Assembly: GCF_000002995.4 (NCBI RefSeq)
Contig: NW_025062477.1
Location: forward strand, 3,210,776 to 3,274,775
Reading direction: 5' to 3'
Source: Brugia malayi
Lineage: Eukaryota; Nematoda; Chromadorea; Rhabditida; Onchocercidae
DNA: 64,000 nucleotides
Shown here: positions 39,157-48,639 of the stretch, piece after piece
Layout of the letters: every line of letters begins with the position of its first letter
Position numbering within the stretch: the stretch's first letter is position 1
The notes under the pieces: generated by a model
Databases searched by the model: none
What the model saw: only the letters and a program-made list of their open reading frames with translations
What the model was told of the DNA's origin: nothing
Made by a program: the position numbers and the translations under genes

Positions 39157-39301
39157 AGATATTTGCATATATTCTCCGAGCGCGAGAGAGTATTACTTCA
39201 GTAGGAAATGTTTTAAATGATTCTCATAAATGATTTTTTCAACTTTTTTTTTTCTTAAATTGTAACTGGGTTAAAAAAAAAAATTGTAGGGTATTTGATG
39301 A
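39157..39301. repeat. Intron repeat, copy A (upstream of the zinc-finger gene)
   Basis: It begins agatatttgcatatat and ends ggtatttgatga, and matches 39435-39562 with moderate divergence. It lies just after a GTAAGA that could be the donor of a non-coding first exon. A short third match to its first 15 bases is at 37854. Confidence 0.75.
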
Positions 39302-39384
39302 CTTAAAAAAGATGAAATTGTGCGAAATTTTCCAAAATATAATCGAGAAATTAATTTCAGGAAAAATATCAATTTTTGTGCGAC

Positions 39385-41299
39385 ATGCTGAGATTTATAG
39401 CGCCGTTTATCGAGTGCATCAAAAGGAAGTAAGTAGATATTTGCATATATCCCTTCAATAGGAAATATTACTTAAGTAGGAAATGTTTTTATAAATTATT
39501 TTTTCAATTTTTTTTTCTTAAATTAGAATTGCGTTAAAGAAAAATTGCAAGGTATTTGATGATTGATATAAGTAGTATTGTGATCAATTTTAATATAATT
39601 GGAACGCATAATTTGGCGTTGTTTTATCATCAATTTGCATCTGATTAATTTGATGATTTTATAGGGTGGGCTCGCGTGTCGCCCAAAATCCAGAACATCG
39701 GACTATTTCCGATGTTCTGGTATATCTAGAACGAGAACCTGTAATGCTCCGTGCATTACAGGAATATATGCGCGAAAGGGAGCAGGTAAATTCATTTTTC
39801 TTTTTTGTCATCAATTAAGGATTATAGAAAGAGTTATACTTCTAATTTATATGAAGAGTTATAGAAAGTACTTTCTTAAAATGTGGTCTTTTCAGATTGA
39901 AGACCTGCTCCTAACCTGCTTGGAGGATACGGAGAGGAGGTCGGAGGTCGAAGGGCAGGATGGAGAAGAACCGGTGCCTCAGGAGCAGGCATTTTACGAA
40001 GAAGAGGCAGAGTGGGCCCCTCTGCCTGAAACTAATGATGCTGATGAGGCCGAGAATTGGCCAACGGAAGCAGAGTGGGCTCCTCTGCCGGAAAGCGATG
40101 AAGAAACTGAGGCACCGGTGGCACCAAATGCCGTTGCAGAACCGGTCGAATCGGTTCGCGAACTCGTCCTGTAAGCTTTGATATCTGAAATAAATGTAGT
40201 AACCATGTAGTAAACAAAGTAATAACTAGAACAATTGCTAACTTTTTGTTAATTTTATCTGCTGAATAATTTAAACCAAATTTGAAACTATTTCAGAAGG
40301 ACGAGGACGATTAATATTCCGGTTCTGGCGACGCATACATCGGTTGCGGCAGCACCGGAAGAATTCCACCCCGCTGATTTAGGGGATCTTCCGGAGCAGC
40401 TCCGACGGGAGTTGCTAGTGCCGCAAGCAGAACCATACACGGTGGTTCAAGCGAATGAAGAGAGGAACATCGGTAATTTATAATTTTAATAACGTTAGAA
40501 GATGATTTTATGTTTGTAATATTTTAAAGGAATATAATCATACTTTAATCTTTTACTGACAAAATCATATTTATGAGTGAAATGTTACAATGTTCTTCTT
40601 TATAATGTTTCAAAACGGTCACAAATTTTCCATCTATATCGATGCTTTAAAAAACAGTTTATACTTCTTTACTATCTTCTAATCACTTCTATTTTCAGTG
40701 TGTGGTATCTGCGGCAGGCAGTTTGCTACATTGAAAGGGTGGCGTATTCACGCCTCGAGAATGCATAAGCAGGATGGTAAGTACTTCTAAGCGGAATTTG
40801 CAATTAGTTTTTAAAAACATTAGCATATTTGATTTATCTAAATGTTGGCGGACTAATTCATTATGAATATTTCAGGTTTTTGCGCTCGTTGTGGCCATTA
40901 CCTCCTGCTGCCACCCGGATTCACGGCCGCGCAAAAGAGAGCGGCGACAGAAGTTCACGCTCTCGATTGGTGCCCGAGAGCGTGTGCGGCCGTGATCAAC
41001 GAAAGGCAGGTCAAGCGCCGCAGACTTGACTTAGTGGGGAGAGAAGAGGATGCCAACCACCTCTTCATTCCAGGTGAGAAATTATTAATATCTAAGAAAT
41101 GAAATTTGAAATTGAAAAGGAAATAAAAATTCGAATGTACAGAAAACAAAACATTCAGAAAGTGGATTTCATAGTTTTTCTAACCAGCAATTTTTCTTTC
41201 AGGCCAGTGATAACATCCGGCCCTCCTCACGCGGCTGACCTGCTACTGCCTGTCCCAGCTCTCCAGTCTTCTGCCCGAAGCAGGTTAGTATTGCGCTAA
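39385..41299 (+). CDS. GC-rich multi-exon zinc-finger gene of unknown function, 7 coding exons
   Basis: Exons 39385-39428, 39665-39785, 39896-40170, 40297-40472, 40699-40776, 40876-41073 and 41208-41299 join in phase to 327 codons. I use ATG 39385 because the upstream exon-like block (to 39148) ends in TAA in the joining frame. The order is a helical N-terminus, an acidic middle with two AEWAPLPE repeats (exon 3), a C2H2 finger at residues 207-228 (C-x2-C-x12-H-x4-H, CGICGRQF) and a second cysteine set (C234, C237, C264, C268). The exons are G+C-rich in very AT-rich DNA, with codon use unlike the neighbours. The last exon has two acceptors five bases apart: using 41203 gives a stop at 41208-41210 (ending GQ), using 41208 gives ITSGPPHAADLLL and a stop at 41297-41299. 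The finger could be nucleic-acid-binding; an origin from a retroelement gag-like protein is possible. I recognise no named family. Confidence 0.7.
39435..39562. repeat. Intron repeat, copy B (intron 1 of the zinc-finger gene)
   Basis: This copy starts six bases inside intron 1, directly after the donor GTAAGT, in the same position relative to a donor as copy A. The pair looks like a duplicated intron start. Confidence 0.75.
39690..39720. repeat. Perfect 12-bp inverted repeat inside a coding exon
   Basis: CCAGAACATCGG at 39690-39701 and its exact reverse complement at 39709-39720 are separated by 7 bases. It lies in exon 2 of the zinc-finger gene and would fold as a stable hairpin in RNA. Confidence 0.9.
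39738..39762. repeat. Perfect 10-bp inverted repeat, second hairpin in the same exon
   Basis: CCTGTAATGC at 39738-39747 and GCATTACAGG at 39753-39762 with a 5-base loop. It begins 17 bases after the first hairpin, within the same 121-bp exon. Confidence 0.9.
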
Positions 41300-41483
41300 A
41301 AAAAAATGAAAAAAATTTAAAAAAATAAAAAAAATCAAAAAAAAACAAAAAAATGAAAAAAAAATAAAAAAAATCAAAAAAACTAAAAAAACAAAAAAAC
41401 AAAAAAAAATTGAAAAAAATAAAAAAAAAATTAACAAAATTAAAAAAATTAAAAAAAAAAAATAAAAAATAAAAAAAATTAGT
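41298..41483. repeat. A-rich imperfect tract directly after the stop codon
   Basis: About 185 bases of A runs broken by single T, G or C. It starts at the TAA that ends the zinc-finger gene. It could be an expanded poly(A)-like tail of an old retrocopy or a simple repeat. Confidence 0.85.
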
Positions 41484-43134
41484 GAAAAAATTTTGTTTTT
41501 ATAATTTACAATGTAAAAACAACTGAATTCAGAGTTTGATCAGAAATTGTGAATTTTGTGAAAAAAAAAAAAATAGTGAAAAAATGAGTCATAAAGTTCA
41601 TTCATTTCATACTAGCATATGTTAATATTAATTGTTTGTGGTCGTATTTGAGAATCAAAAAGTTTGTGAAAGGGATTTCTTTTTCGCGAACAAAATTCGA
41701 AAATAGCTACTTTAGATCAAACTTGATTGAATTCAGTTGTTTTTTCTTTATCAGTTTTTTGTTGTGTTTTGTTGTATTTTTTTTTTTTTTTTTTTGCCCT
41801 CTCTGGGCAACTAACTTTTTTAAAAGTTTATTGTTCTATTTTATTGTTTCTAATTTAACTATTATTATGAAATTTTTGATGTTTTTAATAATTTTATAGT
41901 TATTACTAATGATTTTGTTTCTTTTTTTTTTTGAAATAATCTATGGATTTTTTTTTTCCATTTTTCACATTTTACATTAATTTACCAATAATTTTTAATA
42001 CTTTTTTACTACGTATGTTATCATTTTTATTTTAGTGTTATCTAATTCTTTTCTGTTAATTTTTCTGTTATTTTTTTCATTTTTCATCTAATTTATTATG
42101 CGTATTGGATACCAACTTATATTTGATTATGCGTTTCTTGTAATAAGTTTGTTGGTTATGTTTACCAATATCATGTTTGTTTATTTTGTCTTACTAGAAT
42201 ATTTTAATATCATATTGGATATTAGATAGTTAATAACAACATTTTACATTTAAACATATTTTTTTTTGGAATTGAGTAATTTTTGAAGCTTTTTCTTACA
42301 TTTAACCTAATTTTTTGAATTATCGAATTAGAAAATAGTGGTATCATTGAATAATTTGATAATGTCTAGGTTTAATTTTTTTTGTTGAATTGCCATTTGG
42401 TATCCAATAAGTTATTTTGTGGTGGAAGAGATCGAGAGTAGGTATAGATAGAGTTATACCTACCCTCGATGTAACTTATGATTTAGTGTGTGAGGAAAAT
42501 TTTGGAGCATTTGAAATTCTGAAAATAAATTTTAAATTCTTAAATCGTGAAGCTTTTTGAATTGACTTTTAAATTCTAGATATCTTTTATTACTTATTGA
42601 ATAATTTTAAAATTAATAGAGTCTGAGATTTTTAAGAAATTTTGAAACTTCTCTAGGGATTTATTTTTTGTTCGCGTTGAGTTTTGAAAATTTCTGAGTT
42701 ATTTAAATTTTAGTTTTTTTTCTGATTTTTTTAAAGTTTTAAATATTTGTGGGTTTTTATAATTTTTTTCATTTCCCCAATTTTCTATTCCCTTTTCAAC
42801 TTTTTAGTTTTTGAATTATCTTGAAAATTATTGAAATTAGTCTGAATAATTGACTTTTGGGAGGTTTATTTAAAGGTTGAATTATTTGTTTTAATTTTGA
42901 TTTTTTTTTTTCTTATCTTTTATAATTTTTATTTTTTTTTAATTTCTTACTGGAATTGTTTTTGAATTTTTAGATCTTTAATTCTCTAATTATAATTTTG
43001 GATTTATTATTAAAAAGCATGCCGCATTTTTTTAGTTTTAACTAGTAACATATTTTTTTATAAATTTTATTGTAGTTTTAGATGCCCCCACTCATTTTTT
43101 ATAGGTTCTGTTTTAGTTTTTTCTTACCTTCTTT
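41484..43134. other. T-rich non-coding stretch
   Basis: No exon chain was found. The DNA becomes strongly T-rich on the plus strand. A 16-bp-stem hairpin at 42431-42470 and isolated GCATGC motifs (first at about 43018) foreshadow the array that follows. If the exon at 45174 belongs to the zinc-finger gene, this is part of a 4.1-kb intron. Confidence 0.55.
42431..42470. repeat. Hairpin, 16-bp stem with one mismatch, 8-base loop
   Basis: ATCGAGAGTAGGTATA (42431-42446) pairs with TATACCTACCCTCGAT (42455-42470) at 15 of 16 positions. The arms are G+C-richer than the surroundings. The stem is shorter than a normal microRNA precursor. Confidence 0.85.
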
Positions 43135-45165
43135 TCGCATTTATTCCTCACTTGTACTTAATGCATGCTTTTCGCTAACTTTTTACTGTATAATACTTTA
43201 TATTTTACTAAGGTAGTGATTTACACTCGTTGTAGTTTAACTAATTGCATGCTTTTTTAGTTAATTAAAATTATGTAATAGTATCTTACTAGCTTATATT
43301 AATAATTTCTTTTTTTGTTGTTGTATTAACTGCACGATCTTTTGTTAATTTTACTTCCTCCAACAACAATAATCTTTAAATGCTTTTTTGTTCTTGCATG
43401 CTTTTTTTATTAATTTCGTTTTTGCATGAATTTGGCTAACTTTATTTACTGCATGCCTTCTGTTAACTTTACTATCCATTAATTGCATGCTTTTTGTTAA
43501 TTCCAATGTTTATTAATTGCATGCTTTTTGTTAATTTTAATGTTTATTAACTGCATGCTTATTCACTTTGATTACCTTTTTTTTTACTTTGCATGCTTTT
43601 CATTTATTTTATTTTTGCATGAACTTTTTTATTAATTTTGTTTTTGCATGAATTTTGGCTAACTTTACTTACTGCATGCTTTCTGTTAACTTTTCTATTT
43701 ATTAATTGCATGCTTTTTGTTAATTTTAATGTTTATTTATTGCATGCTTATTCACTTTGATTACCTTTTTTTTCTTTACTTTGCATGCTTTTTAATCAAT
43801 TTTGTTTTTGCATGAATTTTGGCTAATTTTATTTACTGCATGCTTTCCGTTCACTTTACTATTTATTAATTGCATGCTTTTTTGTTAATTTTAATGTTTA
43901 TTAACTGCACGTTTACTCACTTTGATTACCTTTTTTTTTACTTTGCATGCTTTTTTGTTAATTTTAATGTTTATTAGTTCCATGCTTTTTTATTAATTTT
44001 GTTTTTGCATGAATTTTGGTTAACTTTACTTACTGCATGCTTTCTGTTAACTTTACTATTTATTAATTGCATGCTTTTTGTTAATTTTAATGTCTATTAA
44101 CTGCACGCTTTTTGTTAATTTTAATATTTATTAATTGCATGCTTATTCACTTTGATTACCTTTTTTTTACATTGCATGCTTTTTTATTAATTTTGTTTTT
44201 GCATGATTTTGGCTAACTTTACTTACTGCATGCTTTCTGTTAACTTTACTATTTATTAATTGCATGCTTTTTGTTAATTTTAATGTCTATTAACTGCACG
44301 CTTTTTGTTAATTTTAATGTTTATTAACTGCATGCTTATTCACTTTGATTACCTTTTTTTTTACTTTGCATGCTTTTTTATTAATTTTATTTTTGCATGA
44401 ATTTTGGCTAACTTTACTTACTGCATGCTTTCTGTTAACTTTACTATTTATTAATTGCATGCTTTTTTGTTAATTTCAATGTTTATTAATTCCATGCTTT
44501 TTTATTAATTTTGTTTTTGCATGAATTTTGGCTAACTTTATTTACTGCATGCTTTTTGTTAACTTTATTATTTATTAATTGCATGCTTTTTGTTAATTTT
44601 AATGTCTATTAACTGCATGCTTATTCACTTTGATTACCTTTTTTTTTACTTTGCATGCTTTTTGTTAATTTTAATGTTTATTAACTGCATGCTTATTCAC
44701 TTTGATTACCTTTTTTTTTACTTTGCATGCTTTTTTATTAATTTTGTTTTTGCATGAGTTTTGGCTAACTTTATTTACTGCATGCTTTTTGTTAACTTTA
44801 CTATTTATTAATTACATGCTTTTTGTTAATTTTAATGTTTATTATTTGCATGCTTATTCACTTTAATTACCATTTTTTTTTACTTTGCATGCTTTTTTAT
44901 TTATTTTATTTTTGCATGAATTTTGGCTAACTTTACTCACCGCATGCTTCTTATCCACTTTGATTACCTTTTTTTTAACTATTTAGTTCATTTTTGTTAA
45001 TATTAAAGCATGCTTTTTTGTTAACTTTGATCACTTTCTTTTTAACTACTTAGTTCGTTTTTGTCAATATTAATGCATGCATTTTTTTTAGACTACTTCT
45101 ACATTCACTTTCACTTATTGCATGCTTTCTCTTAACTTTACCACTTATTAATTGCATGCTTTTTT
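43135..45165. repeat. GCATGC-rich tandem array, about 2 kb
   Basis: Nested imperfect repeats of about 30-40 bases (for example tgcatgctttttgttaattt, tgcatgaattttggctaact) form larger units of roughly 160-200 bases. By eye I count about 45-50 GCATG motifs, most within the palindrome GCATGC and most preceded by T. The spacers are T-rich on the plus strand. No open frame is kept through the array. Confidence 0.92.
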
Positions 45166-45173
45166 ATTTATAG

Positions 45174-45304
45174 CTGATATTATCAATTCGACTAGTTGTT
45201 TGCAGTATGGAATTCGTTATCAGTATTTATGGAAGTATATGTTATCGTCAGAGTTTACTGTGCAGTATCCGAACTTGCTAAAAGAGATTTGTCATTCTCT
45301 CCTG
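45174..45304 (+). CDS. Orphan exon, possibly a further exon of the zinc-finger gene
   Basis: A TTTATTTATAG acceptor and a G|GTAAAT donor flank 131 bases open in one frame (phase 1 in, phase 0 out). The peptide includes SCLQYGIRYQYLWKYMLSSE. Exon 6 of the zinc-finger gene (ending 41073) also leaves phase 1, so a splice from there would stay in frame and skip the A-rich tract and GCATGC array. No following exon was found. The family is not recognised. It could equally be a stray fragment of another gene. Confidence 0.4.
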
Positions 45305-47268
45305 GTAAATTTATTTATTAGCAATTATTAATGAAAGTAGATTTTGATTTTAAAAAATAATAAAAAAAGCAAAATTACTAGTTGTAAGAATTTAAAAAAA
45401 TTTAACTTAAATATGAAATTGAACTTTTTAAACCTTAGCATTGACTTGAAGACATTAACAGTCCTCAAAAGAGGTACACACTAATTAAGTGGAACGAAGT
45501 GAATTGAAATTGGTTAATTATTGAAATGCTGATTTTAATTAACTGAATCCACGATAAATTTCAGTGAAGCAAGTTGCATAATGAAACATAGTGATGATGT
45601 TTGGTGAACCAGTAGTGCTCCTCAACGTCAACAAATGTAAATTAGGTTAAAAGAATATTTAAATTATTAGTGATTATTCCATTTAAAACTTCACTGCCGA
45701 TAGTATTTATTAATTGCTTGAAATGAATTAATGTTGATTGGTCTAACTTAAGAAATGTGAAATAAATCATTCCAATCGAATCATGTGAGATACGTAGTTT
45801 GACTTTTAGATTTTAGATCTATCTTTATTTCATTTGTTAAATTACTCCATATCTATTCTTTGAATGTTTTAAAAAAGAAGAAATTTAGAGGCAAAGCGGC
45901 AAGGGATTTTTATAGCTATCAAGAGTGAAACGGCGTTTAACATGATCGTGTCACATGACCTTATTGCAATAACATCAATTATTTCTTCTGATTAACTGAA
46001 AGTAAGTTACTTTAAGTATTTTCTGAAATGAGTGATAAAATAAATACTAAAAATTATGAAGCAGAAAAAAAAAATTATTTTCTAAGGAATGATTTTTAAA
46101 ATTAATTTATATGTCAAATAGATAGATGTGATGAAATGATTTTGCTGATTAAATCAATTTTATAAGGAAGAGAGCAATCTGCAAATCTGCAAAAGTAACC
46201 TGAATGTGACCTTCATTTATTGATCAGCAACGTGAAATCAAACGTGCCACCTGTGCGTCAGGAGACTTAATCATCACAATTATAATCAATTTGGTTCATA
46301 TTAGTACTTTCAAAAATGAAAATTATTCACAGCGAATATTTATAAATAGAAAGAAGTTACAGATATTAACAAATTCAATGATCATTGATGAATTGAATAG
46401 TTTGTATTCGAGTAAGCAAATAAAAGTTTGTATTCGAGTGAAAAAATTAGCAAAAATTGAGAATACAAATTGGTTTTATTAATTGTATTTAGTAATACCA
46501 AATTACTTAATTATTAATCTTTTATCACTGTTTTTATGCACTTTGCAATAATTAATGGCAAACAAGAAATAAAAATTATCATCCAGTATGATTTAGTGAT
46601 TAGTGATAAGATATGGCTAATTAAGACATATCGCGAGAGAGAGAGAAGAGAGATTTGATAGGATGTATAAGTGAAAGAATTATGATGAGTGAATAATTAA
46701 TAAAGAAAAGATTAATTAATTCAATCAATGATCAATTTGTTTGAATGTTTTTTCTTCCCAAAGCTATTCTTTTTTATTTTTTTCAGTATAACAACAACAA
46801 CATCTTTCCTTTTTCATAATCCTATCTAAGTAATTGAAAAAATTAACTACTTAATTAAGCAGCATTTTTTTTTCTAAACGAAACAAACAACATTTGTTTA
46901 ATGTTTAATTATTATTTGAACTAATTTGAGACTTTGAAATTTTTCAGATAAACAAGAAAGATTGAATCTTGCAGGAAATATTCAAGTTTTCGTACAACAT
47001 ACAATTGTCAAATGGCCTATATTATTTTACTTAATTGTATATGACTGTGCTTAGATTTGATGGCGTACTCTTTTTCTTTCGAGAAATTTTGCTAAATACA
47101 ATTAATAAAATCAATTTCTACTTTTATTTGTTGATATGCTTTGGAAGTTTTTAAAATTATTCGAAAAAAAAAAAATGAAATGAAATAATAACAGTAATTT
47201 ATAAACATAGAATGATTAAAATTATGAATTAAAAATAGCATTTTTGTCATTTTTTTTTTTTCGGATAG
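45305..47268. other. AT-rich stretch, no recognised gene
   Basis: No exon with a clear family match was found. A 63-codon open frame at 46291-46482 is of ordinary AT-rich composition and is not convincing. A GA-rich patch is at 46634-46653. Confidence 0.5.
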
Positions 47269-47435
47269 CCGTTGCCTATGCAAAAACACAAGACTTATCA
47301 GCGTCATGGTTAGGTATTTTGAGAAGTATCGATGCTGCTTTTGGTACTATTAGTGCATATTTGTATTCTCTTGTCGAAAGTCATTCCTTGGCAAGGAAAT
47401 TCGGATTAATTAGCTTGATTGTATCGCTTCAGAAA
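47269..47435 (+). pseudogene. Single ferroportin-like (SLC40) exon fragment
   Basis: After an acceptor-like TCGGATAG, 55 codons are open to AAA|GTACTT. The peptide (AYAKTQDLSASWLGILRSID, then GTISAYLYSL and FGLISL) follows the pattern of a membrane segment of ferroportin: AYTQGLS, a glycine-rich helix, then a GL(V/I)RTGLI-like turn. Ferroportin exports iron across the plasma membrane. No neighbouring ferroportin exon was found on either side within several kilobases, so this is either an isolated fragment or part of a gene with very long introns. The match is by memory of the family pattern and is only moderately strong. Confidence 0.45.
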
Positions 47436-48639
47436 GTACTTTAATCCGGTTTTATTATAATGATAAATGTGGGAAATATCAGAGAATTTTATCCTAAATT
47501 AGTTTATGGAATTTTTTAGAGCTATTGGTACGTATGGTAGAGTTTATAGTTTAACTGCTCTGCTCAATTTTTTTTTCTTTTTTTTTTTTTGTTGGCCAAT
47601 AAATGCCAACTATCTAAAATGTACCAATATCAAATTACCAGTCACGGTGTAAAAAAAATTGAAAATGAAAATCAAGTTTAAGAAATTTTAAATTTTATTC
47701 GATATAACTTTTTTTTTTCTTCGTGGCTCAACATTTGGCTCATTTGACATATTTGCATTGTTTCTATTTGATTACTTGGCTAACCATTTGTATAGATTGT
47801 ATCATTTAATTTTAGAGAAAATACTTTCTGTATTTTATTCATCCGATCACATAATAAAATTAAATGAAACAATCTAAAATTATTCTCCTTTTTCAACAAT
47901 TCGATTTAATTTCATAATTCAATTTTCTTGTTTTTTCTGGATGAATTTAAATGACAATTATAATTCTTTTCTTATACCTATTATTTTATGGCAAATTTAG
48001 AACCTTTTTATAGAAATGATTGTTGATAAACGTTTTTACAAATTAGTTGATAAATAGTTGATAAACGTTTTTACAAACTTCATTTAGTAGAAAGAATTCT
48101 TCCACTGAATTTAAAATAAAATTTATGAAAAATTATAAATCATTATGAATTTTTAATTCTACATTGTTAAATTAAACGTTGCAAATCATTCACACTTCCT
48201 CATTGCAATAATTTTATTTACCATAAAATTTGTACTGTAGTATAAATAATGGAAGATGGAATAACTGAAATATTTAAAACATTCATTTCAAAGAATTATC
48301 TGCGATCATTGTAATCGACAGCGTATTGAAGAATTAATTAATTAATTAATTAGTGCATCTGTGATAATATTTTGCAAATAATCTCTGGAATTAAACTTTT
48401 ACAGAATGAATAAATTTTTAATTAATGAAATATTTCGCTGTATTATAAAAATTATTTTAGTATAAATGAAATTCTGAAAGCAAAATTATTTATATACAAT
48501 ATACGAATGATACAATGCAATGCGAAATAATCGGACATATTCTGATTATACGTTGAAATTAATTTCATCTTTCTTTTTTGTCCAAAAATTTTAAGCTCTG
48601 TTATTTTTGAAGACTTTTGCAACTGTTAGCTTAAGCAAT
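47436..48639. other. AT-rich spacer before the satellite
   Basis: No gene was recognised. A small direct repeat (gttgataaacgtttttacaa, twice near 48023 and 48056) is present. Confidence 0.5.

Larger units (their letters stand above)
37437..39360. other. Spacer with small dispersed repeats and no recognised gene
   Basis: On the minus strand 37590-37520 stays open with a peptide I cannot place (EDISKDESVWFRYTEEA). It does not match aconitase. The rest is AT-rich, with a less AT-rich patch near 38190-38310. Repeats inside are listed separately. The block 39001-39148 ends in a donor-like GTAAGA and may be a non-coding first exon of the gene that follows. Confidence 0.5.

Noticed and set aside
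39994..40217. Minus-strand open frames opposite the zinc-finger gene exon 3
   Set aside because: They are shadows of a G+C-rich acidic coding exon; the plus-strand frame joins five other exons in phase.
43135..45165. CRISPR-like interpretation of the GCATGC array
   Set aside because: The repeats are degenerate and nested, the spacers are not unique, and the context is eukaryotic.
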